Below, piece by piece: positions 11,238 to 22,200 of a stretch of DNA of 64,000 nt. Every line of letters begins with the position of its first letter. Position 1 is the first letter of the stretch. The notes under the pieces were generated by a model. The model was given only the letters and a program-made list of their open reading frames with translations. It was not told the origin of the DNA and did no database searches. This DNA is from Mastigamoeba balamuthi (taxonomy: Eukaryota > Evosea > Mastigamoebida > Mastigamoebidae), in assembly GCA_902651635.1 (NCBI GenBank), contig CACRSC010000064.1, positions 95,039-159,038 of the forward strand. The letters run 5' to 3'. Position numbers and translations under genes: made by a program.

Positions 11238-11713
11238 GTACACCCTCCCTCCGCCCCCCAGGGGACCCGCTGCCCGCTCCCGAATCAAGCTAGCTGCTCT
11301 TTGCCCTCCGTCACGCGCCCTCCTTTCTTCCCCGCGCTGTCCTCCCTCGCCTGCTCCTGCTGCTGCTGCTCGCGTGGCTGGTGCTGTAGATGCTCAGTCC
11401 CTGCGTTGTTTTTCCCTTTGCCTCTGGTGGGTTTTTCTTGGGAACCGGTGGGTTCGTTGCCCACAATCATTGTCGCGGGTCCCACAGCCAGCAGGTGAGC
11501 TCCCCCTCCCAGGCGTGCGCACAGGAGCACAGCCGTTCCGCCCTCCGCCCGCCCGGCCACGAGCCAACAAGCAAGCCGACCTTTTCGTACTGCCAGGCCT
11601 GACAGAGGCCCAGAAATCCCTTTGGCGATATTTTCCGCCCAAGATTGAGATATTTGTCGGCGATTCAGTGCTGGGGTGGCCGACGCACACACCCTACCCT
11701 CCTCCTCCGCAGC

Positions 11714-11746
<33 letters not shown>

Positions 11747-12054
11747 AGCTTTTTTACTGCTACTGCAAGGCCGGTCAGAGGCAGAGCTGTTGCCTGTGGG
11801 ACTGTTGATGTGGTGCCACGTAACCCCAGAAAGGGGAGTTATTTCCCGATCTATGGAGGATGACTCGTTGCCACACCATGCTTTTCTACCGGCAACAGCA
11901 CTGGTCAGAGGTCCAGAAATCCCCGTTGGCGATATTTCCCGCCCAAAGATCGAGATAAAGATCGAGATATTTTGTGCGAATCAGCGCTGGGGGGGCCGAC
12001 ACACACACCACCCACCCGCCTCCCTCCGCAGCGCAGCAGCAGCAGCCGGGGGCC
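11238..12054. other. Non-coding interval with a duplicated segment
   Basis: No conserved protein is seen between the BuGZ-like stop and the PH-C1 start. Two similar blocks of about 120-140 bp lie here (about 11609-11720 and 11908-12045), each running from a cagaggYccagaaatccc stretch through GATATTTYCCGCCC to a Pro-coding-like CCGCAGCGCAGCAGCAGC end. A CAG run (11713-11745) ends the first. Extra 5' UTR exons could be present. Confidence 0.5.
11609..12048 (+). repeat. Two diverged direct copies upstream of the PH-C1 gene
   Basis: Copy 1 (11609 to about 11720) and copy 2 (11908 to about 12045) share the order: cagaaatccc, gatattt-cccgcccaa, agatattt, a gcgattcagtgctgggg-like stretch, gccgacrcacac and ccgcagcgcagcagcagc. 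They start about 299 bp apart. Copy 2 ends at the PH-C1 start codon, so copy 1 may be a duplicated promoter or first-exon segment. Confidence 0.7.
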
Positions 12055-13230
12055 ATGTCGACGGCCGAGCTCGAGGGCTTCCTGGACAAGCAGCGGCACA
12101 GCAGCAGCTGGTCGCGCGCGTGGTGCATCGCCCAGCCCGGCCTCTTCTGCTACTTCAAGTCCCCCACGGTTCTCCCGCGCCCCTCGGCCCGCGGGAGGTC
12201 ACCGCTGACGCCGTGCCGCTGCGCGCGGGCTGCCCGCGCCGGTTCCGTGGCCGCGCGGGCGGTGGTTGTTGTGGGCTGTTTGTTTTCGCGTTTCTTGCGT
12301 TGTTGTGACGTGGCGCAGGCAAAGGAGCCCAGCGGGCAGGTGGCGCTCGCGGACTGCGCCGTCAGCGCCGAGGGCACCGTGCTCGTGCTCAGGACGCCCG
12401 CGCGCGAGCTCAGGTTCCGCGCGCAGAGCGCCGCCGTCGTCTCGGAGTGGCTCTCGGCCATCAGCCGCGCCCTGGCCCTCAGCCGTGCGTGCCCGGGGGG
12501 GGCGGAGGGCAGAGAGGGGGGGCTCGCCTCACAAGCCTATCGCCCATTGCTATTTTCCGCGATTAGACAGCGCGGGTTCCAATTTCAATTCGATTTCCCA
12601 AGGGAATTCTGGTTCTGTTTTGACGCCTGCCTGCGATGCCCAGAGGGCCAGAAGCACCACACGATGCACAGGACCAGAGGGCTGCCGCCGGTGTACTGCG
12701 CGGCGTGCGGCAAGGTGATCTGGGGCATCGGCAAGACGGGCTACACGTGCCTGGCGCCGCAGTGCCGCCGCGCGGTGCACCTGCGCTGCGCCGACGCCCT
12801 CGCCGCCGACTGCAAGGGCTTCGCGGCGCCCCCGGCCTCGCCGCAGACGCCCGAGTCGCGGCGCCGCGGGCACAAGCACCAGCCGAGCGCCTCGGGCAGC
12901 GCCAGCGCGTCGAGCTGCTCGTCGGGGGCCGTGGGGTCGCTGCACAGCGTGGGCAGCGCGAGCGCGAGCGCGGCGGCGGTCGAGAGCGAGGCGACGAGCG
13001 AGCGGCGCAAGCTGCTCATGTCCGAGCTCGGGAGGCTCGAGGCGGAGCTGGCCGACGTCGAGAGGCTCAAGGGGCGCGAGGAGCTCGACGTGACGGAGCA
13101 CTGGGCGGCCCAGAAGCGCCAGTACATCGAGGAGCTGTGGAGGCGCGAGCTCGTGGCCTGCAGGATGGAGCACGAGATGCGCAAGGCCGCCATCGAGAGA
13201 GAGCTCACCACCCGCGGCGCCAAGTACTGA
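12055..13230 (+). CDS. PH domain, C1-like zinc domain and coiled-coil protein
   Basis: This looks like a membrane-recruited adaptor. Exons 12055-12168, 12319-12484 and 12643/12644-13230 join in frame. A split PH domain comes first: MSTAELEGFLDKQ and WSRAWCIAQPGLFCYFKSP in exon 1, then LADCAVSAEG...LRFRAQSA and WLSAISRAL, which is the end of the PH fold including its conserved Trp. A C1-type cysteine/histidine module follows (HHTMHRTRGLPPVYCAACGK, YTC and QC, HLRC, C). Its middle pair is spaced C-x4-C, not the usual C-x2-C. A Ser/Ala-rich linker and a Glu/Arg-rich coiled coil (about 13000-13220) end the protein. Whether it binds diacylglycerol cannot be judged. No catalytic domain is present. 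Confidence 0.78.
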   Translation: MSTAELEGFLDKQRHSSSWSRAWCIAQPGLFCYFKSPTVLPRPSARGRSPLTPCRCARAARAGSVAARAVVVVGCLFSRFLRCCDVAQAKEPSGQVALADCAVSAEGTVLVLRTPARELRFRAQSAAVVSEWLSAISRALALSRACPGGAEGREGGLASQAYRPLLFSAIRQRGFQFQFDFPREFWFCFDACLRCPEGQKHHTMHRTRGLPPVYCAACGKVIWGIGKTGYTCLAPQCRRAVHLRCADALAADCKGFAAPPASPQTPESRRRGHKHQPSASGSASASSCSSGAVGSLHSVGSASASAAAVESEATSERRKLLMSELGRLEAELADVERLKGREELDVTEHWAAQKRQYIEELWRRELVACRMEHEMRKAAIERELTTRGAKY

Positions 13231-13716
13231 TCCGCGGGACGCGCAGCAGCGTGTTAAGAGTTGTGTTACCCCCCAACGCCTTGCTGGAGACTGCGCTCCC
13301 CCCGTGCTCGCAAAGCCCCTGCGGGCGCTGGTATGCTACAGCTGTCGTCGCTGTGTTGTCGCTGTGTTTGTGGTGACAAGATAAAGGTTGCCAGTATTCT
13401 ATCTCCCGGCCAAGAGGCTCAACTGGTTCATTCTAGGGCACTTGCGTTGCCCATAGTAAAGCATAGCGGCACAGGGCAACATCCTACTGAACGCGGTATA
13501 ATGAAAGCAAGGGCCAGTAGCTGACCACGTACGCACCAGGGATAGATCTGTGTGCTATTGAGTCTGTCTGAGTAACATTAGGGAGGGATGGATAGGGAAG
13601 GATAGGGGGGAAAGATGCGTGAATAACGAACGTCCTAACACAGTAAAATCGACGCCTAGGTGGGGGGGAGGTGGGAGGGGGGGGAGTGAAAGAGAGTCAC
13701 AGCTGGGCTGGGCTCC
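13231..13716. other. Intergenic region between convergent genes
   Basis: This holds the 3' flanks of the PH-C1 gene (+) and the RWP-RK gene (-). The tract contains GGGA-rich purine runs near 13590-13690. I see no gene in it. Confidence 0.6.
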
Positions 13717-15705
13717 TCATTGCTTTGAGGGGTCCGCCAGCACCGCTGCTGCTTGCGGCGGCGCGGCCCACAGGCTCTCCTTTCGCGCCTGCTGCATCTG
13801 CGCCAGCAGCGCCTCTGGCGGCGGCGGCACAAAGTCCAGCGGCGGCAGCGTCAGCTCCCGCATCGTCAGTCCCGACGCCGTCCCCACCATTGGTCTCAGC
13901 GGCGCAGGCCCCGGTCGTTGCTGCCGAAACGCAACCGGGTCAGGTTAGCCGCGTGCGATAATATTTGGCTTAATTATAATTTTGAATATCAATTGAACGC
14001 ACTAGTGCGGGGTTGTACTGCGCGTAGAGCTCGCGCAGCAGCGGGCCGTGCGAGGCCAGCGAGGGGTCCATCTGCGGCACCGAGCCCATGAGCTCCGGCA
14101 TCCGCGCCGCCATCTGCGCCTGCTGGTACTGCTGCTGCGCCTGCGAGAGAACGCGAGACAGAGGGGGGGGAGAGAGAGAGAGGATTGAGTGAATACACAA
14201 TCAATTGAATCAAACGAATCAATTGAGTCGCCCCCACCTTGGCCATCGCCATCTGCTGCGCCTGGAACTGCGCCTGTGCCTGCGCCTGGGCCTCGGCCTG
14301 CATCATGGCCATGATCTGCGGGTTCATCTGGAACCCCTGCGCCCCCGCCATCGTCATCGGTGACGTCAGCTGCGTCATCTGATGCGGCGTCTGCGCCTGC
14401 GGGGCCTGGGGCTGCGGCGCCTGCGGCTGCGGCTGCGCGGGCGCCGGCGCCTGCAGCGGGGCGGGTCCCTGGGGCCCCTGGGGTGCCGCCGGGGGCGCCG
14501 CCGCTGTCTGGAACGGCGCCGATCCGATGAACGGCGCGGCCGCCGCGGCGACCGCAGACGGGGGCGACGGCGGCGGCGGGGCCCCGGCGCACGGCCGGTA
14601 CACGGGCGGCGCCAGCTCATCGTCCGTGTCAGCGTCCTGCGCCACGTCACGGAGATATCGCGTCAGCGCCCGGGGGGCACGTGGAGGGCGGGGGTGGAAA
14701 ATATCGGGGGTACACGTCAGCGGGGGGAGGTGCACGAAAGGTGCACAGTGCAGTGCTGTTGTGTGTGTATTTCCGACAAGGAGGCACCAGCAGGGACGCT
14801 GAGAGAGCGTACAAAGTCGTCTTTGAGCCCGCCGCTCGACCGCTTCTTGGCTGCGCCGCGTTGGCCGCGTGGGTTCAGTTCAGTTGCGCCCATAAAATGC
14901 GCGAGGGCGAGGGAAGCGGGGCTGGGAGTGGCTTTGTGCTCACCGAGGACCTCGGGGTTGCGCAGTATCTGCGCGCGCTTGGAGCGCAGCGCCGCGAGCT
15001 CGCGCACGATGGCCTGCGAGTCCTCGGGCGACTTGTCCAGCGCCGACTCGAGCCCCGAGATCATCTTGTCGAGGCTCTTGATCTGCGCGGTGGGCAGCGG
15101 AGTCAGCGGCGGCGGGACCGGAGGGAAGGAAGGAAGGGGACGACGACGGCAGGGGGGCCACCACCTGCTTATTCCACGTCGCCCCGAAAAGCGGGCCGAA
15201 AAGTGCATTGTGCCGTTGGACAGGAAGAGCCCAAGAGGGTGCGGGGGGCGTAGGGGCGTGCCTTGCGGAAGGGCCAGCGCGGGATTCCATTGCGCCTGCA
15301 GACCTTCTTGAGCTGCGCGGGGGTGGGGTGTGGGATGGGGGGGTGAGAGGGGGGGTCATAAATGAGCGTGCGGGGCGAGTGGGGGAACCCCCCAGTGTGG
15401 GCTCCGTGGGCCAAAGGGGCAAGGGGCGCGCCCCTCGGTCGAAAAAGGCTGTCGGGGCCCCGGACTGGTGGTGGGTTGGTGGGGGTGTGGGGTGCGTGAT
15501 GTGGGGGGAAGAACGCAGGAAAAGAAATAAATAAACCCCACGCACAGGGAGGACACTGCCCCCCCTCCCCCCTGCCCCCTTTCCACTGCCCCTGCCGGCG
15601 CACCATCGTCGCGCAGATGCCCAGCTTCTTCGCCACGTCGACAATGGGCAGGTGGAAGTACAGCGACAGCTGGTCGCGCGTGATCGACTGCGTGTGCACG
15701 AGCAT
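13717..15705 (-). CDS. RWP-RK domain transcription factor
   Basis: RWP-RK proteins bind DNA and control nitrogen responses or gamete differentiation in plants and algae; they also occur in amoebozoans. Exon 1 (15604-15705) encodes MLVHTQSITRDQLSLYFHLP and then VDVAKKLGICATM. Exon 2 (15262-15312) gives LKKVCRRNGIPRWPFRK, the diagnostic motif. Exon 3 (14944-15083) continues IKSLDKMISGLESALDK, a predicted helix as in known RWP-RK proteins. Later exons (14238-14636, 14003-14140, 13717-13920) form a Pro/Gln/Ala-rich tail ending AVLADPSKQ, likely an activation region. The intron after exon 2 begins GC, not GT. The first ATG is at 15705 but the frame is open upstream, so an earlier exon is possible. 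The target genes are unknown. Confidence 0.85.
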
Positions 15706-16280
15706 CTCGGGGGGCTGTGTGTGGCGGCCGTGCGCTGTGTGTGCGCGCTGGGCTGGGGGGGAGGGGCTGCGAGAGGGGGTGGAGGGGGCTGACGGCGGGG
15801 GTGGCTGTGCGCTGAGGGGGGTTGAGAAGTGCCTGCTGTTGAGCTGGGGGTGTGGTTTTTCTTTTCTAATATTCAGCACGCCAGCTGCGCCTGACCCCCA
15901 AATTGTTTTTTTCTTGTGGTGGCGCGTGTCTCTCTGCCCCGAGGGGGTTTTTCCGCGCAGGAAAAGACCGACGGCACTGTGCAGTGCGCACACGCCGCGT
16001 GCCCGTTGTGCAATCTGCCTTTTCGCTACCCGCTTTGGACCGGGCCTTTTTGCCCTTTGGCCCCATGCGGCCACGCCCCAAATCTGGCCCCGCCGCGCTT
16101 AACACGTTCCACACCCGAACACGCACCCGCAGAAAAGCCACTGCAATGCAAATCCACTCCTGTTTGGTGCGTATGTCCATGCCCGCTCACTTTTATTGCG
16201 TGCGTCCGCTCCCGCTCCTGCGGCCCCTGCGTGTGCGGGCAGCGCACCGGTGTCCGCCCGCCCGCGCCCGCCCGCCCGGC
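15706..16280. other. Intergenic region between the RWP-RK gene and the dynein 3' end
   Basis: About 575 bp between the RWP-RK start and the dynein stop codon. It should hold the RWP-RK promoter. It is T/G-rich on the plus strand from 15840 to 15960. I found no conserved coding frame. Confidence 0.5.
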
Positions 16281-19200
16281 TCACGAGGCCAGCGTGCAGA
16301 ACGAGGCGACGCCGCGCTTGATCCAGTGCGACTCGGGCTGCTCGGTCGGCAGCTCGATGGTCACGACCATGTTGGTCGAGTACCCCGTCGACGACAGCAG
16401 CCCCGCCCGCGTCAGCGTCTTGTACACGGGGCACCTGTACACCCCCGTCTCGGGCACCACGCGGTTCTGCACCGGCTTCAGCCACATCTGCGCGCACGGC
16501 GGCAGCGGGCAGCGAGCAGCGACAACGACACAGGGGGGAGGCGAGAGGAGTGCGTCAAAAATAGGGGCCACGTGCAAAGAGCCTCCGCAAAATTTAAGCC
16601 CGATACGGACCACAGGCAGCGGCTGGTACAGCTTGCGCGGCTGCGACTCGGCCAGCACGCGCCTCGTGGGATCGTAGCGCGCCCCCTCGATGAACAGGCC
16701 GCTGCGGGGAGGGCGGGAGGGAGAGCGGGCGAGCGGGCTGAGAATGCTGCTTCGCGGAGCCCGTTGTGTGCCCGTTTTCACGGCTCCAGTGCAAAAATAA
16801 CCGACGCCCGTTCCTTCGCGGGTTCTTCTCGGGGCCGGAGAACACCCGGGGTTCTGCCGCCGGCCCGAGGGGGTGCAACGGGCTCCAGAAGAGGCGGGTG
16901 CAATTGAGCGGGGCAGCGCACTAAATGTAGACGCCGTCGTCGGGGCCCTTGGTGATGGCCTCGAGGGGCTTGTCCATGATGATGAAGTTGAACGCCACCG
17001 TGTCGATCGAGACGTGGTACCTCCGCGCGAAGCTCTGCAGCACCCCTGTGGGCGAGCGCCACACGTCCGGCTGTTGGTCGCGAGCGAGAGCGGAGGACGC
17101 AAGCGGGGGGAGGAGGGGGGGTCGACAATGCGGTACCGGTGAGGAAGGCCTGGGGGAAGAAGAGGCCCGAGAACCAGAAGACGGCCGGGGCGCCCTCGTT
17201 GGCCCACTTGGAGAGGAACTTGAGGCGGGCCTGGAGGTCCTCGACCCAGGTGCGGAGGGGCAGCAGCGAGGGGTAGCCCTTGGAGGACCAGAGCATGGGC
17301 ACCTGGTTGTCGTAGATGTTGTTGGCCATCTGCTCGAGCGCCTTGCTCATGACGACGAGCCCGCGGTAGGCGCTGATGAGCTCCTTGAGCGAGTTGCGGA
17401 TGACGACGAGCAGCGAGTCGTAGCGCTTGACCTCCTGCACCAGCACGAGCCCCATCGAGTCGCGCGGCTTGATGACCAGCGGCTTGTCCAGCGGCACCGA
17501 CTCGGGCATCTTGGCGAGGATGTCCGAGGCCACGTCGCGGATGAACGCCTCGCGGATCGACGCGGCCTCGCTGGACCCCCCGCTGCTGCTGCTGGCCTCG
17601 AGCACCAGGATGTCGTCAAAGAGCGCGCGGATCGACGCCTGGCGGTACGAGAGGTCCGCGTTGTCGTGCATGCCGAACGCCTCGGGCCCGTCGTCGATGG
17701 GGAACCTGCGCAGGTGCGCCATGTACTCGCGCATCGTGCCGTCGGCCGGCGAGACGTACGTGCCCGACGGCGTCAGCGGGTAGCGCTCGGGCTCGATCGA
17801 GGCCTCGGTGTAGAACGTCGAGATGAGCGTGTTGAGCGTGCGCTGGTCCCAGGGGTCCGTGACGCGCCCGCCGTAGTTGATGTTGCCTGCCAGGAAGCGC
17901 AGCATCTTCCACGGGATGTCCTCGTAGTCGGTCATGAAGATCTTGAGCTGCTTGACGCAGACGTTGAGGTCGCCGCTCGTGAACTCGTAGGCCACGTTCC
18001 AGCCCAGCGGCCCGAACTTGCGCCGCTCGAGGATGACGCTGTGCACGAAGCAGAGGTTGAACAGCAGCCGCTTCCACGCGTGGTTCTTGGTCCCCGTCAC
18101 CGACGCCAGGAACGAGTCGTCAAACGTCGAGTACGAGCGGATCATGTTGGCCTTGATGCCGCGCGGCGGCTCGATCGTCAGCTTGATGCCGTTCTGCAGC
18201 ACGCTGATCGGGAACTTGGCCGTCGGCATGCTCGTCAGCCACAGCCGGAAGTCCTTGTGCACCTTCTCGGGCGTCACCGCCTCGACCATCTTCTCCAGCG
18301 TCGGCATCCAGCTCTCGGCCAGGTGGCAGTTCTGCAGCAGCACCCAGAACCCCTTCTCCATGCAGTCCTTCATCGCGGCCTCGGCGCGCGGGCCCTGGCC
18401 CTGGCCCAGCGACACGGCCTCGAGCTTCCGCGCGAACCGCATCTCCTCGGCGAAGCGCATCAGCTCGGCCTGCGGGTCCGCGCCCGTCGAGAGCACGAAG
18501 ATCAGCGGGATGTTGGACGCGCTGTCCTTGAACGCGCCCGAGAGGTCAAAGTCGGGCGGCTCGGCGAACTTGGAGCCCAGGTGCTGCGTGATGAAGAGCT
18601 GGATGGCGCCGATGAGCGCGTCGGGGCGCAGGCAGCGCAGGATCAGCATCTTCTCGAGCGTCGTCAGGTTCGTGTTCCAGGGCTCGGGCAGCTTCTCCTG
18701 GAACGGCGTCTGGCTCTCGTAGTACTTCTTGAGCAGCTCGGGCACCTCCGCCATGGCCTCGTGTATGCCCGTCAGGCCGCTCAGCTGCGAGAGGCTCACG
18801 AGCTCGTTCCACGACTTCTCCTCGAGCCACGAGAAGGGGTTGGCCACCTTCTCCAGCTTGCCCGCGATCGCAGCCCCTCCTGCCAGCAGGAACCGCCACT
18901 GCATCGCGTCTATCTGCTTCCTGCGGGGGGTGTGAACTCAGCGGAGGGGCTGTGGGGAGGGAGGGGGAACGACAGGCAGGCGCGCACTTGCTCTGCATGA
19001 AGCGGATGCAGAGGATGAAAGAGAAGAGCAGCTTGTGCTTGACAAAGAGCGACCGGCACACGTTGCAGTACAGGCTGTACTTGAAGTACGCCGAGAGGTT
19101 CTCCAGCCTCACCGGCAGCGACTCGGCAGGCTCGGCCATCCTGCACGCGAGCGGTTAGCCAACGACCACATCGGGCATTGTGCCAAACGGAGGCGATTTC

Positions 19201-22200
19201 ACCCGAGATTCCATTTCCCGATTTCATGATCGGACAATTAGATTTGCCCAGATCCTTATGACAGCAGTGAGGAGGGAGGGAGGGGGGAGTGGGCGCACTT
19301 CATGCCGTTGACAAAGAGGTTGATGAACCAGCCGAGCGAGTACTGGTACATGGGGTCGATGAGGCTGAGGTCCATGACGGCGAAGAAGAGGACGGTGGCG
19401 CTCGAGGCGACGCAGTCGAACTGCTGGCGGGCCTGGTCGATGCTCTTCTCGTTCTCCTCGCTCTCGGCCATCTTGACCTTGAGGGTGGCGCTGGTCTTCT
19501 TGGCCTCGCTGAGCGCGTTGATGAGGCTGAGGTCCTCGAGCGGGTTGCCGCTGCTGTCGCTGAGCAGCTGCAGCATCTTGTCCTCGACCTCGCGCAGCTG
19601 CGTGCGCATGCTCGTGTTGAGGACCACCAGCTGGTTCTTGGACTCCTCGAGGTCGGGCCGCTCGCGCGAGACCACCAGGCCCAGCAGCTGGTCGTGCAGG
19701 CCCTCGTTGGTGATGGTGAAGTTGATCAGCGTGACCTTGGTCGAGATCTCGGGCTTGTAGACGGGGTTGGGCAGCTTGGTCGTCATGTACAGCTTGAAGT
19801 CGTCGTGGTACGGGATCAGCGAGTCCCCGAACTTGATGAACAGCCCTCCCGTCTGCTTCACCGTCTGCTTCAGCAGCACGGGGTTCAGCGACGGGTCGAT
19901 GTCCTCCCCGATGTTCTCGATCAGCACAGGCTTCCCGAACCTGCCCGCATGTGTTAGCTTGCCAGTGTTCGCAGACTTGTGACCGGATGACTCAACGCAG
20001 GCAACAGATATCCGGCCAGCTGATTCTTGGTTCTTGGCAAATCCAGGAAACAATAATCGCACCTGATGGCGTTCTCGAGGGTGCGCATGAAGTCGTCCTG
20101 GGTGAGCTTGACGACGTCGAGGCCGTGGTCCTTCTCGAGCTTCTTGATCCACTTGTTGGCCTGGCCCTGCGGGTCGATGATCAGCGGCCACCTGCGCGAG
20201 TTGAAGACGATCAGCGCGTTCTCGAGCGAGATCGAGTCCGACGGCAGCCCGTCGATTATCATCTGCCGCTCCTTGAACGGGTCGCCCATCGTCGACCGCA
20301 TCGTGCACCGCGGCGTGTGCTCGATGCCGCTGCGCTCGATCTCCTCCTGCCACTCGCGCAGCAGCCGCTGGCGGAAGTGCCCCGTGAAGACGCCCGTGTA
20401 CGCGATGCTGCCCGCCGAGATGACCGCGTCGCCCACGAGGCTCTCGAGGCGCTCCTTGGCCCCGCGGCTGCCGTCCTCCCACCGCCTGCGCTCCTCGGCC
20501 AGCGCGTCGAGCAGCTTGTGCGCGCGGTCGAGCTTCACCTCGCAGTCGCTGACCTTCTGCTGGTAGTCGGCCCGCTCCTTGGCCTTCATGTCCTTCTGGT
20601 TGCACAGCTCGGCCAGGCGCTCCTCAATCTCCTGCAAGGCTCCCCGCAGTCAGCTCAAGGAACACAGGTCGTAACACAACACAATTTAGTTGCTCTCTGC
20701 GTATTGCCCGCCCGAGTGAACTGAGCAGCGCAATCAATGTAGTTCCACAGCTCATCCAGTTCAATTGAATAGTGCAGACATGGAGGCCACAGCGGAGCCT
20801 GTGTGCCGAGCTTCGCTGAGAGCTTCTTTCAAACGCTCAGTTGAATCCTGAAGTTAAGTTTGGGGAGGCTTTCGCGACCACTTCATTCGCACTGATCCCC
20901 GAGGAACAAAGCCCGCATCCCCACCCTCCCACACCCTGTTACCTGTAGGTTGCGCTTTGTGGCCGCGAGCTTGGCGTTCATCTCGGCGGCGGCCTGCTCG
21001 GCCTGCTCGAGGCGCTCACGCTTGGGGGCGACGGCCTTGGCGACGTGGTAGTAGCGCTCCATGGCGCGTACCCAGATGCAGAGCGACGTGCAGGCCTTGG
21101 AGACCTTGCTGATGGCGTAGGGCCGGAACTCCTCGCTCTGGATGTAGGGCTGCAGCTTCTGGATGACGGCGTCGGGGATGTTGTCCTTGTCGAACGTGTG
21201 CAGCGACTTGAGGAACTCGGGGTCGTTGAGCATCAGCTTGGCCGAGTCCCAGTAGTCGTACTGCGGCGGGCCGCCGGGCTTGGCCGCCTCGATCTTCTTG
21301 GGCTTGGCCGACTTCATGATGCAGATGGCCTCCATGACCAGCTTGACGCCCGCCGGGGGCCGGACCATCGACCGGACCTCGGTGATGTCGTTGCGGTTGA
21401 GCGAGTTGAGGCCCGCCACGGCGGCCTCGAGCGCCGGCAGCGCCTCGTCGAGCTCGCGCTGCGCGTCCTCGGCGATGACGCGGCGCTCGGCGGCCTTGAG
21501 CTCGACCTCGGCCTCGTCCTGCTTGACCTTCTTGCGCACCTCATCGACAGAGGCCGTCTCGCGGTCGAGCTGGTGCATCACCTCCTCGAGGTCCTGCGTC
21601 GCCTTCTCCAGCAGCGGCTGCGCGGCCCGCAGGTCGTCCTGCAGCACGCTGACGTCGCTCGCTGCCGAGGCCAGCTTCTCGAGGCCCAGCGTCAGGCGCC
21701 GCACGGTCTTCTCGAGCTCGAGGCGCTTGAGCGCCAGCAGCTCCTTGAAGAGGCCCAGCATCTCGAGGAACGACGTGGGCGTCACGTAGTTCTGGCGGTT
21801 GAGCTCGGCCTTGTACGCCAGCGACGCGCGCTCGACGCTGCGGAACATGAACGCGCACATGCGCGTCACGATGTCGCGCTGGCTGTCGGTCATGTTGACG
21901 GGCGCCAGCACGCTCTGCGCGACGCTGACCAGCGCCTCGTCGGGCCAGCCCGAGAACCAGTCGATCGTGCAGCACGCCACCAGCGACGGGAACAGCCGGA
22001 TGCGCTCGTAGAACTGCTCCCCGATGGGGCTCAGGCACAGCACCACGTGAATGTGCCTCTGCGAGCACAGGGAGTCAATTGACATCCAAGAGGGAGAGAG
22101 AGAGGGGCAGGAGAGGGGACCTTGACGATGCCGATGAAGAAGTTGTAGATGGACTCCTTGGAGATGGCCTTGCCGGTGGACTCCATGAGCGGCGTGATCT

